64,000 nt of DNA from Mesostigma viride (taxonomy: Eukaryota; Streptophyta; Mesostigmatophyceae; Mesostigmatales; Mesostigmataceae): contig RPFO01000175.1 in assembly GCA_009746045.1 (NCBI GenBank), positions 1,956,898 through 2,020,897 on the forward strand. The letters are read 5' to 3'. Below, in pieces: positions 48,700 to 60,120 of this stretch. The notes under the pieces are model-generated. The model saw only the letters and a list, made by a program, of their open reading frames with translations. It made no database searches and had not been told where the DNA came from. How positions within the stretch are numbered: position 1 is the stretch's first letter; each line of letters starts with the position of its first letter. Position numbers and translations under genes: made by a program.

Positions 48700-51600
48700 C
48701 TAATTTGACTAAAAATGAGATTGCTGAAGGGCACTAACATTGTAAGGGTGACCAAGTGAGACCCTAGCACTACTATTATGAAGATACCAAAGACCAAGAA
48801 ACCACGAAATTGGATATTATGAGCAACATGTTGAAAGAAGCAAAGCTCATAACTGCGTGTGCTACCAACTCCCTTGCTGCCCCCATGAGGAATTATTAGC
48901 CCCCCTCCGCCTGTCCCATGATAAGGAATACATAACTAACTGACTGACAAGGAATACGCAACACAATCACAATGATTAGAAAGGAGCTATGGCGTTTCAG
49001 AGAAAAAATGATTTTCTTACAAAACCTTAAGCGTGCTGCTCTCAGTCAGTGTTCCAACAAAAAGTTCTGGTTCAAGATAACTCGTCCAGTGGTGTGACTC
49101 TTTGGAGGTTTTATCCCAAAGGACGAGCCTCAAAGTTGATCACACATGTCTCCTAGAGCCCAATGACTGAACTCCTAATAAAAATAGGCACAAGGATTTT
49201 TCTCATATATATTAGACAGTGTCATTTTTACAATTTGCTAACAAGGTTAAAAGCGCTGATTGTCAACAAAAAGGAGCTGATGGAAAGTGCAGCAGAGACG
49301 GGGTCAATGGGGGAAAACCGGAGAAAGTCGCAGCAGACGGGATGTAAATAGCAGAAAGACAGTTTACGGCTTTCAACAACAAAGAAGCCTTATGAAAAAA
49401 TGCAACGCATGTGTGTTTAAATGTAGGCGGAGCATGATTGCAAAAATGCCAAGTAATTGGAGTTAGAAACAGGAAGAACTGGATGCATTCTAGCAATGCC
49501 ACATACAGCACGTCGATAACAAAGTACAGACTCCAGGTATGCGATGGTACCCACTACTCACCACAAGTCTCGACCAGGAGCTAGCCTGCCATTCGCGGGT
49601 AGGCCGCAGGTGAGGCCAGCCCAACGGTATCAGTCACCCGCAGGTACACGCGCAATTGAAGAGGAAAACGGCAATTCGAAGGCACACATAAGATGCCGAG
49701 CGCAGAAAGCACCATGGTATTGAAAGCCTTCAGAGAATACATATTCAAAGCTCTCAAAGACATGGCCAGCTTTACCCGGCCGCCATGAAATGGCCTCATA
49801 CACATGAGCACGGCATGCTAACCGCTGTAAAAGAAGCTGGCAGAATTTTGCTAACCTTAGCGGCTAAGGAGCTTGGCGGCAGGTTCCGGAGATCTTGCTT
49901 GCGCTGTGTTTCAGCGTAAAGAACGGCTTGATTCAGAACTGGATATGATGTGTCTCAGTCCCTCATTGCTACCTCCATGCTTAATTAAACTCGACATACA
50001 TCCTAAGTGCACCTACATCATGATCCAAACTGCTACGCCGCAATTGCTAGAGAAATCACGTCGTTTCGTGGACCTGCAGCCCCGTTTGTTATTGCACACT
50101 CTGTGGTTACATAAAACTAGGTGGCCCCTTCGCTCGAGCGTACCCTCAGCCCCTCACTGCCTTAGCCATTGCGTGCACCTAGTCGTTTGCCATCGGTTTC
50201 GGCGTAATATTTGAATTTTGCGCAAGGATCCTGACGGGTTGATTCCAGACTTGCGCATGTTGCGAAAGATTTTTGTCCATTCATTCCAGACTCCCAAGCT
50301 AGGGGCTGCTGTGGACTGTAGTCTGAACGGTACGGCTAACAGTTACGATGCCAGGCCAGCGGTCCCAACCAAGCGATACTAGAGAGTCATGTCAGTCGTC
50401 TTTTTACTAGTTTCGTCAGTCAGTTATTCCTAATGTATGGCAAAATGCAAACTTCTACTTGGGGCGAGATGTAGTAGCGGCGAAATCGGAAGGGGACGTG
50501 GGCAGGGGGGGGGGCGGGAAGTACGACTGATGCCATCTACCGTACGTTATTATCGTCACAAAGCGAGTGACTGACGATAGTAAAGGCCTAAAGGGCCTCT
50601 AATGACGACAGTAATGACGATAGTATTTGGCACTAATGATTGATGACAGGAAGAGCGACGACACCAGACTTTGCGACGTTGATGGGACTTGGCGAATTGC
50701 GAGCCCTAATTCCAGTGGTTGCGCGGGTGTTACCGTTGAAGTTGAAGTTAAGACGACGCGAAAAAAAAAAGACCTTAGAGTTGCACATCTATCCACGCTG
50801 CACAGGTGGGAAAGGTGGAAGGGAGCTGCGATCGGCTCGCAGCCAAGGCGGGATTATGTGCCTTTTGATTTCCAGCAATGTCGCTTCTGTATGAACGCAC
50901 GTGGTGGTTGGAATAGGAGCATAGGCTCACTGATGACCGTCGTGATTTATGTAGCCATTAGGGCGTCGTCTCAAATGAATTCAGGAGCGAGCTCGGACAA
51001 GGCTACAAGCAGCCATCGGGGGAGAAACATAGGCATGGTCTAGAATAAAGCTTTAATCGATCTGTTCGCTCAGTGGTACGCACAGCACATTCGGACATCC
51101 AGAAGCTGCCCACTCTTTACCAGTTGAGGTGAGCAAGGAATTCCTCGCCTGAAATACTAATAAGTTTGCATCGACTTTAACATGCATGCCGTACGCACGT
51201 GGCATTCTCACGTATCGCCCTAGGGCCAAGGCTGCTGTGGGCCGCTCGGTTTCATGCCAAGTTAGCCGTGCTTGCCATGAATGCTGCAGCAGTTTCACTA
51301 TCTCATTCGTACAAGGTCAATAGACTATGCAAACGACATCTGATTTAGTTTTCATGAAGGGCATAACCTTGTTCAGATTGAGAGTTGCATGACATGGGCT
51401 GCTCTTGCGCCACTTTCCTTGTCTTAACCAACTGATTCTCTGTTTATGCTTTCGGTCGTTATACATTCGTATGTGTGCATCTGTGTTGCCATTGTGGTGT
51501 CAATTTTGCGCGTGTACTTGTGATGCCTAATACCGTTGGGCTTGCACGCGGCCCCATCGCATGTGGCAGCGACAAGCTCTTGGTCGCCTGTCCAGCGCGG

Positions 51601-53450
51601 CGAATTCTTGATGGTGAGCAACGGTGATCATTCTTTATGTAGTGCTCATTCCTCAAATTATCAACGTGCTGTGCGCGTCAGCCACCATTGGCCTTGTTCT
51701 TCCAGCTTCCGTGCATGATTTTTTTGTAGCCCGCTGGTGATGCTCTCAGCTACAAATAGTTGGCATTATTCGTACCAATTCCTTCGCTGTCGGTAGAACC
51801 TTCTTTGCAATCCAGTAGCCTCGGCTGACATTCCTGGCATTGCTGGACTATGTCTCGCTTCCTTGCATGGGTAGCATCTTTGCATATTTATCCTTTTTGC
51901 TCAGATCACAGCTTTTTGTCATTCCCTCCCCCCCACACCCCACCCTGAACGACTCCTGCTAGTGTCAATTGCAGACGTAGAGCCTTCAGCCTCGTTAGAG
52001 TTCATCCTACCTGTAACGGGGCATATTGTTGGTTGATTGGCCTTGCTTTTTCTTGGCACTAATCAGGCGTTTCTTTCTTATTGCCGTATTAACCATACAG
52101 AGATTGCAATGAAGTAGATTGTGAGGCCTCTTGGCATGTTAGGGAACCTTTGCGACTCCAGGATTCCTGGGTGTGCAGTTCCCTACAACTTGTGAGGCAT
52201 GTAGATACAATTTAGGTGAACATCCATGGCCAATTTTTTTCTCGAGCACCCCTGTCTCTCTCTTGGCCCAGTATCTCACCTTCTTTGTCCTAAAACTAGG
52301 CCGGTACTCATAGATAGCCACGCAACTGCTGCGATCTCCCCCGCATCCTTACATACAAGTGAACTGAAGTCATGCAAAGTTGACAGTTGTTGGCGCGTCC
52401 AGCGCGTGGCTTCATCTCACTAACAAATTTTTGTGTGTACCGATGCGTGCTTTGCCGGATGATGTATTTTTGTCTTGCATGCAGGCAATATACCTAACAC
52501 AGTCGGGCTGGGCACATCCGTCAGTCCAACACGGCGAGAGGCCACATGCGGATGCAGATTTTGTAGGCTCTGAGCCTTGGTCACATTGCCGTAGCACTCG
52601 ACAGTGTCCTGTGATTGTTTCTAGAGAGTCATCCAGATATTTCAGCAATGGTGGCTGGGACAGCCCTCGTAATGGTTTCAGTGATGATGAGGATGATGAC
52701 TTTGATGACGAGGACTGTTGAGCCCCGTTGTGCTTGTCGGTCAACAGATTTTATATTGCATTTGTGAGATGATTGTGGGTGTCCATTTTGCACACCACCC
52801 ACAGCCATGCTTGAGTGCACCGTTCCTTGTGTGTGTATCAATACAGTTGGTGTTCGTATTTGATCAGTTGTGCCATTTCATCGGGTTGTTGCATGCCATC
52901 TGAACATGTTCACTCCCCGTTGCCATTTTATCATACCAGTGTTGTGAGCTCAGAGCAATGGATGCATGATGCAGTGTTGTGATTTAGTGTAGATATTGAC
53001 GATGCCACCTTTGATCAGCATGATGGATGCTTGGCCAGCGATGGGTCGGAGGTTGACACTTGATGACCGTGATGACGATTGCCCTGAATGTTCAATATTG
53101 GTGTTTTTCTTAACATCCCAGTCGATATTTTTGCAATAAACCATGTCTCCCACGGCTCATGACATTGTGGTGCATTTTATCATGCACCTGAGGGTGTTTC
53201 CAGCTTGTTTTGTCAGTTCCTTTCAGTACCCCCCTCTGGTTTTTCAAGTTGTCACCTGCAATTAAGAACTTTCTCAGTGGCGAGTTCTTGGTGTCATCCT
53301 TTGAAAGCTTGCCCCGTACCGCTGCACGTGTTGTCTCTCCTGGCATTGCCACCTTGCCGTGTCCCACCTTGGCCTTTTCCTTCTCCATCTCTGCTGCGGC
53401 ATGCACGCACTTCCTTGCTGCGGATGTGCATTATGCGTGCTTTGTGATAT
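48700..53450. other. CACTA-2 interior, no recognisable gene
   Basis: All open frames are below 140 residues. I see no DDE transposase or zinc finger. A small plus-strand ORF near 52,380-52,721 ends in an acidic DDEDDDFDDEDC tail but is otherwise unremarkable. Confidence 0.4.
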
Positions 53451-53814
53451 ATCACTTCCCCTGAGTGGTTGTGATTTATCACCTTATCACATTTTGTTTT
53501 TCTGTGGGTTTGTGACATTTTGTGACACTTTGACATTTTGTGATAATGACGTTATCACAAAATATGCTGGTTTTATCACGTTTGTCACGTTTTGTCACAA
53601 TCATGACATGTCTCGATCACAATTTGTCACAGTTTTATCACATTTTGTCACATTTTGTCACGTTTTATCATTTTTTTATCACAAAATGTCACAAAAGTGA
53701 CATTTTGTGATAAAAAAATATCACAAAATGTCACAGACCCCTTCCTAGTGTACGGGGTATTTTTGAAATTGTGCTAAAAAAGTACGAGGTATTATTGAGG
53801 CCAAGGCTTAAAGT

Positions 53815-54238
53815 ATCGGGGTTCTTTGAACGGAGTTTCTTCTATACGTGAATGCGGGAACAAGAGGCCGCTGGATGAGCGGCTTATAGGTCGTAGTGTT
53901 TACTCGTAGCTGTTTGGCTAGAGCTTTTGTGATTAGTAGATGCAATATAGTGCATGGTTGAAAAATGAATTAAATAAAATGTGCGTTCCGCGCTTGGGTT
54001 GATCAATTATACCCGGGCGGAACGGGGCGTGAGGTGCAGTGCCCCTGAAAAGAACAACCTACGCATTATTTAATACTAGCCGTGGAGATTCGGGATATTC
54101 TACCCCCGGTCTGTACGGTTAGCGTCTTACTAGCATCCACTAAACATAAGGGTTTAATGACGTCAGTTAGCTAGGGATAAGGGAGGTTTTGCGACTAAAA
54201 GCCGCTCTGGCTGGTTTTGTCGGCCTCTTTCTTTGCTC
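53815..54238 (+). repeat. 424-bp direct repeat, copy 1
   Basis: It runs from ATCGGGGTTCTTTG to CTTTCTTTGCTC and is repeated, apparently identically, at 55,207-55,630 with an offset of 1392 bp. No TG/CA ends or coding capacity. Confidence 0.9.
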
Positions 54239-55206
54239 GTTGTCGTTGCGGCGGCAGCCGCAGCTATGGGTGCTGCGGAGCAAAATCCCAAAAGCACTGG
54301 TTGCACTGGCCACTTGGCCAGTGGTGAGACTTCCAGTTGTTAACCGGCCAGGCGTAGTTCCTCGCCCGGTTAACTAAAAGAAAAGAAAATGATTACCTCC
54401 GGTCCGCACCTTTTCCCCAGCTTGGGGTCTTTGGTGGGCCGGATGCCGTGACAGGTGCTCAACTGTCGCTTGGTCGGCCCAGTGCGCGAGCTGGTGCTCC
54501 GTACGTACCTGGGGATGCTTGCACCCCGGGTTGGAGCCGGATGGCTGGCACTGGCGACCCGTGTCTCGGTCCGCGGCCTGCGGCTTTTTCTTCGGAAATT
54601 GCTGCTGGCCAGCAAACTTTGCAATTGCCTTCCGCCGAGGGGGGGGTGGTTGGGGTTGGGGACGGCGATGGGAAAAGCGCCTAAGCTAAAAATTTTTTCC
54701 CCACGCATAGAAACCTCGGGGGGGAATGCGGTCTTGGCTGAACGGACTCTCGTTCAGCCAGGTGCCTGGGGCTGTGGCCTCGGGCATCCGGGCTGGCGGG
54801 GCCTGGGCTAGGTCCACGTTTTTTCTCGAAGCACCCCGGGTCTATGGGGAGACGGCCATAGCGGTACCGACTCGGGGCCCCGAAAGGGGTCATGATAGGC
54901 TGGCCGTGCGCAATCGCAGTGCAAATGCGCTGGGCCTTTTTGGGCCTGGCCATGCATCCACAGCCGCCGGGCACACGCCTCCCGATGTGGGGGGGCTCCC
55001 GTTTTGCGGCAGGGCGGTCACTTGTGACAACGAGCAAGGTGGAGTGCGGCTTCAAGGGAAAGCCAGGGCGGGGGTGATTGGGCAACGTACTTCATGAAGG
55101 GCCTTGAACGGCGTGCCTCCGGGCATGTCAATTAGTGTCACATGTATGCTTCCACTTATTGTTTTAATGAAGATGCTGGTTTTTGTGGGAGCTACGTGGG
55201 ACATGA
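54239..55206. other. Spacer between the 424-bp repeats
   Basis: This is 968 bp of GC-rich sequence without a recognisable gene. The segment GGGCAACGTACTTCATGAAG near 55,079 recurs after the second repeat near 55,663, so the duplication unit was larger than 424 bp. Confidence 0.5.
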
Positions 55207-55630
55207 ATCGGGGTTCTTTGAACGGAGTTTCTTCTATACGTGAATGCGGGAACAAGAGGCCGCTGGATGAGCGGCTTATAGGTCGTAGTGTTTACTCGTA
55301 GCTGTTTGGCTAGAGCTTTTGTGATTAGTAGATGCAATATAGTGCATGGTTGAAAAATGAATTAAATAAAATGTGCGTTCCGCGCTTGGGTTGATCAATT
55401 ATACCCGGGCGGAACGGGGCGTGAGGTGCAGTGCCCCTGAAAAGAACAACCTACGCATTATTTAATACTAGCCGTGGAGATTCGGGATATTCTACCCCCG
55501 GTCTGTACGGTTAGCGTCTTACTAGCATCCACTAAACATAAGGGTTTAATGACGTCAGTTAGCTAGGGATAAGGGAGGTTTTGCGACTAAAAGCCGCTCT
55601 GGCTGGTTTTGTCGGCCTCTTTCTTTGCTC
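55207..55630 (+). repeat. 424-bp direct repeat, copy 2
   Basis: Second copy of 53,815-54,238, followed by a (CCCA)n run and then the shared GGGCAACGTACTTCATGAAG segment. Confidence 0.9.
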
Positions 55631-56033
55631 CCCACCCACCCACCCGTGTCTTGGTTGCCTCTAGGGCAACGTACTTCATGAAGGGCCGTGAACGGCGTCT
55701 CGTTCTAAGGATGGGTGGCCCTGCATCCAACAAATGTTACTATGTACTATGCTCTCTGCTATTCATTAATGAGCATAATGGCAGTGACTTGCCACCTGCC
55801 ACACTTAGATCGACATTTCAATACATCCTTCAAGTACATTTGTATATTGTGGACACGCAAACTATTGACCATCTAACCCCGGTCTCTTTTATTACAATGC
55901 ATTATTGACAACATAATACATGATTGAATGGTACAATGCACCCAGAGATCTGGCAGCCTCGATGCAGAGGATGTCATAGCACTATAGATGGCAGCTTTGC
56001 TGCACAATGACAACAAGTGCATGCCACGAATCC

Positions 56034-56625
56034 CTAAGAAATAAAATAATTGGCAATGAACCCAGAATTGACCTTCACTGCTGCGGCAGGTCCATACTTT
56101 GCCACTGCCGCGATTATGTTCTTGTACGAGGCGCTGGCGGCGACGTGAAACGGAATGCCATTCTCGTAAAAGAAAGAGGCCTGGTCAAGGCGGACTTCCT
56201 GGAGCTGCGCATTGGAAAAGCACTGTGGAATCGTCTTCTGCACTGCCTTGCCAGAGCCACAAGGGCCAGCACCCGGGGCAGCGGCAGGCAGAAGGGCCTT
56301 GGCAACGCGGGCACCGAGCGCTGCCTTTTGCTCCTTCTTTTCCAACCGGGCTGCCTCAGCCACCTGAAGCCTCCCGATCAGGCCTTCTACATTCCTAGAC
56401 TGCTGGCAAAATGTGGCTCCCTTGTTGGGGATGTGGCCGAGATGGCCGACAGCGCGATCCTTGCTAAAGTTGCCAGGCCTGCCGAACTTGTAATCGCACA
56501 GCTTGCACGCCTGGCCACCTCTGGCCGACTACCACGTCTTCCCCACTCACGGTCTTTTCCACCTCGTCAATCAGGTGGAGGTATTGATACTCCTCTCCCA
56601 TTTTGACGACTGGAACTCTAGGCAT
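56034..56625 (-). pseudogene. hAT transposase N-terminal fragment (BED finger)
   Basis: The minus strand begins MPRVPVVKMGEEYQYLHLID. After a frameshift it gives a BED-type zinc finger, CKLCDY ... VGHLGHIPNKGATFC. Continuing in frame it gives FFYENGIPFHVAASASYKN, matching the conserved N-terminal block of hAT transposases (F-x-x-N-G-I-P-F). It ends prematurely at NYFIS, and the catalytic RNase H-like domain and dimerisation domain are absent. This is a truncated, frameshifted hAT relic. Confidence 0.8.
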
Positions 56626-57066
56626 GGTCGCCTCTTTTAGGATTGCCTAGCGCACAATACATGAACCGGCGCACCCGGCACCCTCTATTTGCTTTTGCGT
56701 CTTCACTCTTCTGCGTCTTTCTGGAAGTGCACCCGTCCCTAGCTAAACCTTATGATTCTGCCATGCATATGCTCTGTCCCCTCGCAGCTTTTCTCCCGCG
56801 CAATAAAAAATCCTGTCAAAAAATGTAGAAAGGCACACCGTCACGCGTGTACTAGCAAGTAGCTATGCACTCGCTGCAATTTCAGCAATTTCAGTACCAC
56901 TGACAGGTCTGGGCCTCTCCCCTCCGCGTGACACGTCCGCGACCTCCAAAATCGGCTAAGTCCAAAGTGAAAAACAGTGAAAATCGTACGGCGTACGCGG
57001 TCGAAGGCGTCAGTACCGTGGAATACGGCGTATTTTCATACCCGAGGTGCCGTACGAACCAACACG

Positions 57067-57067
<1 letters not shown>

Positions 57068-57112
<45 letters not shown>
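57068..57112. repeat. Short (CACG)n tract with conserved flank
   Basis: It is preceded by GTGCCGTACGAACCAACACGG, which is the near reverse complement of the sequence following the larger (CACG)n tract at 46,050. Confidence 0.85.
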
Positions 57113-57113
<1 letters not shown>

Positions 57114-57119
57114 GTCATA

Positions 57120-57593
57120 CCCTCCCTCCCTCCCTCCGTCCCTCCCTCCCTCCCTCCCTCCCTCCCTCCCTCCCTCCTCCCTCCTCCCTCCCTCCCTCCC
57201 TCCCTCCCTCCCTCCCTCCCTCCCTCCTCCCTCCCTCCCTCCCTCCTCCCTCCCTCCCTCCCTCCCTCCCTCCCTCCCTCCCTCCCTCCCTCCCTCCCTC
57301 CCTCCCTCCTCCCTCCCTCCCTCCCTCCTCCCTCCCTCCCTCCCTCCCTCCCTCCTCCCTCCCTCCCTCCCTCCTCCCTCCCTCCCTCCCTCCCTCCCTC
57401 CCTCCCTCCCTCCCTCCCTCCCTCCCTCCCTCCCTCCCTCCCTCCCTCCCTCCCTCCCTCCCTCCCTCCCTCCCTCCCTCCCTCCCTCCCTCCCTCCCTC
57501 CCTCCCTCCCTCCCTCCCTCCCTCCCTCCCTCCCTCCCTCCCTCCCTCCCTCCCTCCCTCCCTCCCTCCCTCCCTCCCTCCCTCCCTCCCTCC
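57120..57593. repeat. (CCTC)n microsatellite, ~470 bp
   Basis: Long CCTC tetranucleotide tract with occasional one-base deletions. All six frames are open and give SerLeuPro- or GlyArgGlu-type repeats that should not be called genes. Confidence 0.97.
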
Positions 57594-57719
57594 TATGTTG
57601 CTTAAGGGGACTCGGCGCGGCGAATATTTTCCGCGCCAAAAAAATTCCGCGGTACCCTCCGTACCGTGAAAAGTGGGTGCACGGTGCGCGCACCCCTTGC
57701 GGAAGTGGCCATGGCGACT

Positions 57720-59492
57720 GCTTTTAGACGAAACGTGACAAATCTGGCTCGCGGAAAGCAGAAAAAATGCTTGATTCTTTGAGAAAATTAGTTACTGATT
57801 CTAATTTATGGTGGGATAGTTGCGATTTATAATGTCGCGGGCTCTTTTTCTTTACCATCGGCAGGGGGGGTCCGGCCTGAATTTCTGTCGGGATGAATAA
57901 AGTATAATGGATGCCTGCCGGTGTGATTGTCGATTGTTGCCAGTTTTGATGGTCCTAATGGAAGCTAGTTTAATGATGTTTCTAAAGCCGTAAAAATTCC
58001 CGCTGCTATCTTTACCTTCCCCGTCATTTTGCGGTAAGATAACATTAGGCCTCAGTGCGCGATGCGCGCCCGACCTCTCCATGAAAGGGTGGCCTTTCTT
58101 GTGCGCCTGGGCACGAATAAATGCCCGTTATGGTACCGGCGTTCTTGTATTAAAGGTCCTAAGATAGCGCTTTCCTGCTTTCTTAGCTCGTTGAGCGTAA
58201 GCTTTTTGCCTTCTTTCCGGCCAGATGCAGCCATGAAGTTGCGGGTCCTGGCGCTGCATCGCTGGATTCCTGGATGTTTTTTAGCAAGTTCGTCTGTGAC
58301 GTGGCTGGCTTGCTGCAGCGCGTGGCCCACAACCTGTCGGGAAGGTGTAATGCTTTTATTTCCATGCTTCTCTGAAATTTCTTTTGCTTTATAGACAGTT
58401 GTGTTCGAGGAAATTCACGCGGTCTTCCTAAGCAGCAGCATCATTTTCCCCAGACACTGACGAGCTGGCACCTGTCTCCTAAAGAAAGTGGCTCGTGCTT
58501 GTTAGAAAGGAGGCAGTGTGCATTTTGCGGGACACAATGCTTTGGTGGCACATGCATCAGGTAGGTTGTTCCAATGGTCTCTTCACCTTTCCCACTGAGT
58601 AAATGATAGCCTTTGTCATGCTAACCAGAGCAGCTAGCCACAGGTTGGCTGGATAAAAAGTCAGCTTATTTTCTCTTTATATACTGCGTGTGTGGTCCTC
58701 CACATGTCCGGCTTGTTGGGCATTTTGGAAGAGGGTTTTTAATGTGTTGTTGGGTGGAACAACTTGGTTGTTGGCACAAAATCACACATTATTAGCCTGA
58801 GATAGGCATGACATATGCTGCTCAGGCGTGTCGTCCTACCAGCCTTGAACATTGTTAAGGGTAGACTCACAAGGCTGGCTGTGCCGATGGAGGGGTGGGG
58901 CGTATGACGCTCCGGACATCCTCCTCACACTCCGTGATCAAAGTGGGCGTGTTTTTGGGTGTCTAGGGTAGCAAAACAGATGTCATTTTGGCTCAGCACT
59001 AGCTCAATTCTCTTTTAGCGTCTACCCAGGTGGCATCACAGGAAAATCAATAACTTGAGCTACGCTTGTCAGAATGAGCTCAAACTTTGGGGTTGTGTTT
59101 CCCCCCACTCAGTGGAATATAAAATGTATGGATGACCCAATCTGATGTGTTAATGATTTGATTTATTTTTTTGGCTCAAAAAAGTACCCATTTTGCGGGA
59201 AAATTAATAACTCAAACAAATGTGACCATTTTGGCCATGTATATAGCCCAGCTTTTAAAAAAGTGGGGGAACTTTGCAGAAATGTATGGGCAGGTCATTT
59301 GGATAAGTGGTTTGTCTTGGGCAAAATATCTCATAAACAGCGTCTTTTTCTATTTTTAGCTCGCCACCGGTGCGTGGTTGGGGGTAGTACCCCCAACAAG
59401 TGGTGCCGGCATGAATGTCCAAACATCATATTTATGGTACTCAATCATCACTAGATGGTTCCCGAGTGCATTGGAACTGATATTCATTAAAG
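57720..59492. other. Mostly non-coding; one possible exon
   Basis: The minus strand at 58,335-58,052 gives VVGHALQQASHVTDELAKKH onward for ~93 residues after a TCCCGACAG acceptor-like site. It could be a terminal exon of an unidentified gene, with low confidence. The rest shows nothing recognisable. Confidence 0.25.
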
Positions 59493-60110
59493 TCAGTTTT
59501 TCAGGCTTTTGGACGTGCGAGTCCCCTTAAGCATGTCCGCCCAGGTGGTGATGGGAGGAGCATCGCCGGCCAGGCCAGCCGGGGCTGGCTTGGCGGCAAT
59601 GTCCTTCACCGCCTGGGCGGTGAGGCCTGCGGTGTTCTGCAGAACCTCGATAGCGATGGCGTTGTCCTTAAGACGCTGGTCGATGTCACGGAGCTGGGCG
59701 GTGATGGCGTCGGAGGTGGAGGTGGTGGCGGTGGAGGAGGCGAGGAGGGTGGAGATGGCGGTGGAGATGGTGGAGGTGGCGGTGGAGAGGAGGGGGAGCT
59801 CGGCAGCCAGCGTGCTGCCCATGACCGCCACATCTGCTGCGATGGGGGCCACGTGCTGCTCGAGGGCCTCCTTGAGGAGTGAGCGGATGGAGGATTCGGT
59901 TAAGGTGGTGGTGAGGGGCGTGGGGGGCCAAAGCTCCTCGAGGGAGCGGCCAAGGAGGGAGAAAAGGACGCGTTGCTGAAGGTGGGGGCGGCGGCATTTG
60001 AGGATTTGGTCGAAGGTGTGGGCGCGCCTCTGGAAAGAATCGGTGAGGCGGCCCTGATGGAAGAGTTGCTTGCACATTTCAAGGAGCGAGGCATACGATC
60101 CGAAAAACAC
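59493..60110 (-). CDS. Hypothetical ORF, possibly LINE ORF1 N-terminal-like
   Basis: This is 205 residues: MFFGSYASLLEMCKQLF, a helical middle with Thr/Ser-Ala heptad-like repeats, and a TTWADMLKGTRTSK ending. The long helical segment and the TWAD motif are reminiscent of LINE ORF1 N-terminal regions, but no domain is certain. It directly abuts a LINE 3' tail at 60,121, and both are on the minus strand, so this ORF may be the site into which that element inserted. Confidence 0.35.
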   Translation of the reverse strand: MFFGSYASLLEMCKQLFHQGRLTDSFQRRAHTFDQILKCRRPHLQQRVLFSLLGRSLEELWPPTPLTTTLTESSIRSLLKEALEQHVAPIAADVAVMGSTLAAELPLLSTATSTISTAISTLLASSTATTSTSDAITAQLRDIDQRLKDNAIAIEVLQNTAGLTAQAVKDIAAKPAPAGLAGDAPPITTWADMLKGTRTSKSLKN

Positions 60111-60120
60111 GTAGCCCAGG

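Larger units (their letters stand above)
46169..53750. mobile_element. CACTA-2: 7.6-kb EnSpm/CACTA element
   Basis: It begins CACTAGGAAGGGG and ends CCCCTTCCTAGTG, with the inverted similarity continuing into TGTGACATTTTGTGATA at both ends. A TA dinucleotide flanks both sides. Both ends have long subterminal arrays of TGTGACA/TGTCACA-type repeats (46,190-46,740 and 53,460-53,735). A spliced minus-strand gene is predicted at 47,104-48,676. No transposase catalytic domain was recognised in the remaining sequence, so it may be non-autonomous or have a heavily intron-split transposase I cannot read. Confidence 0.87.

Noticed and set aside
56928..57693. Long open frames of SerLeuPro or GlyArgGlu repeats
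   Set aside because: They are translations of the (CCTC)n microsatellite, open in every frame.
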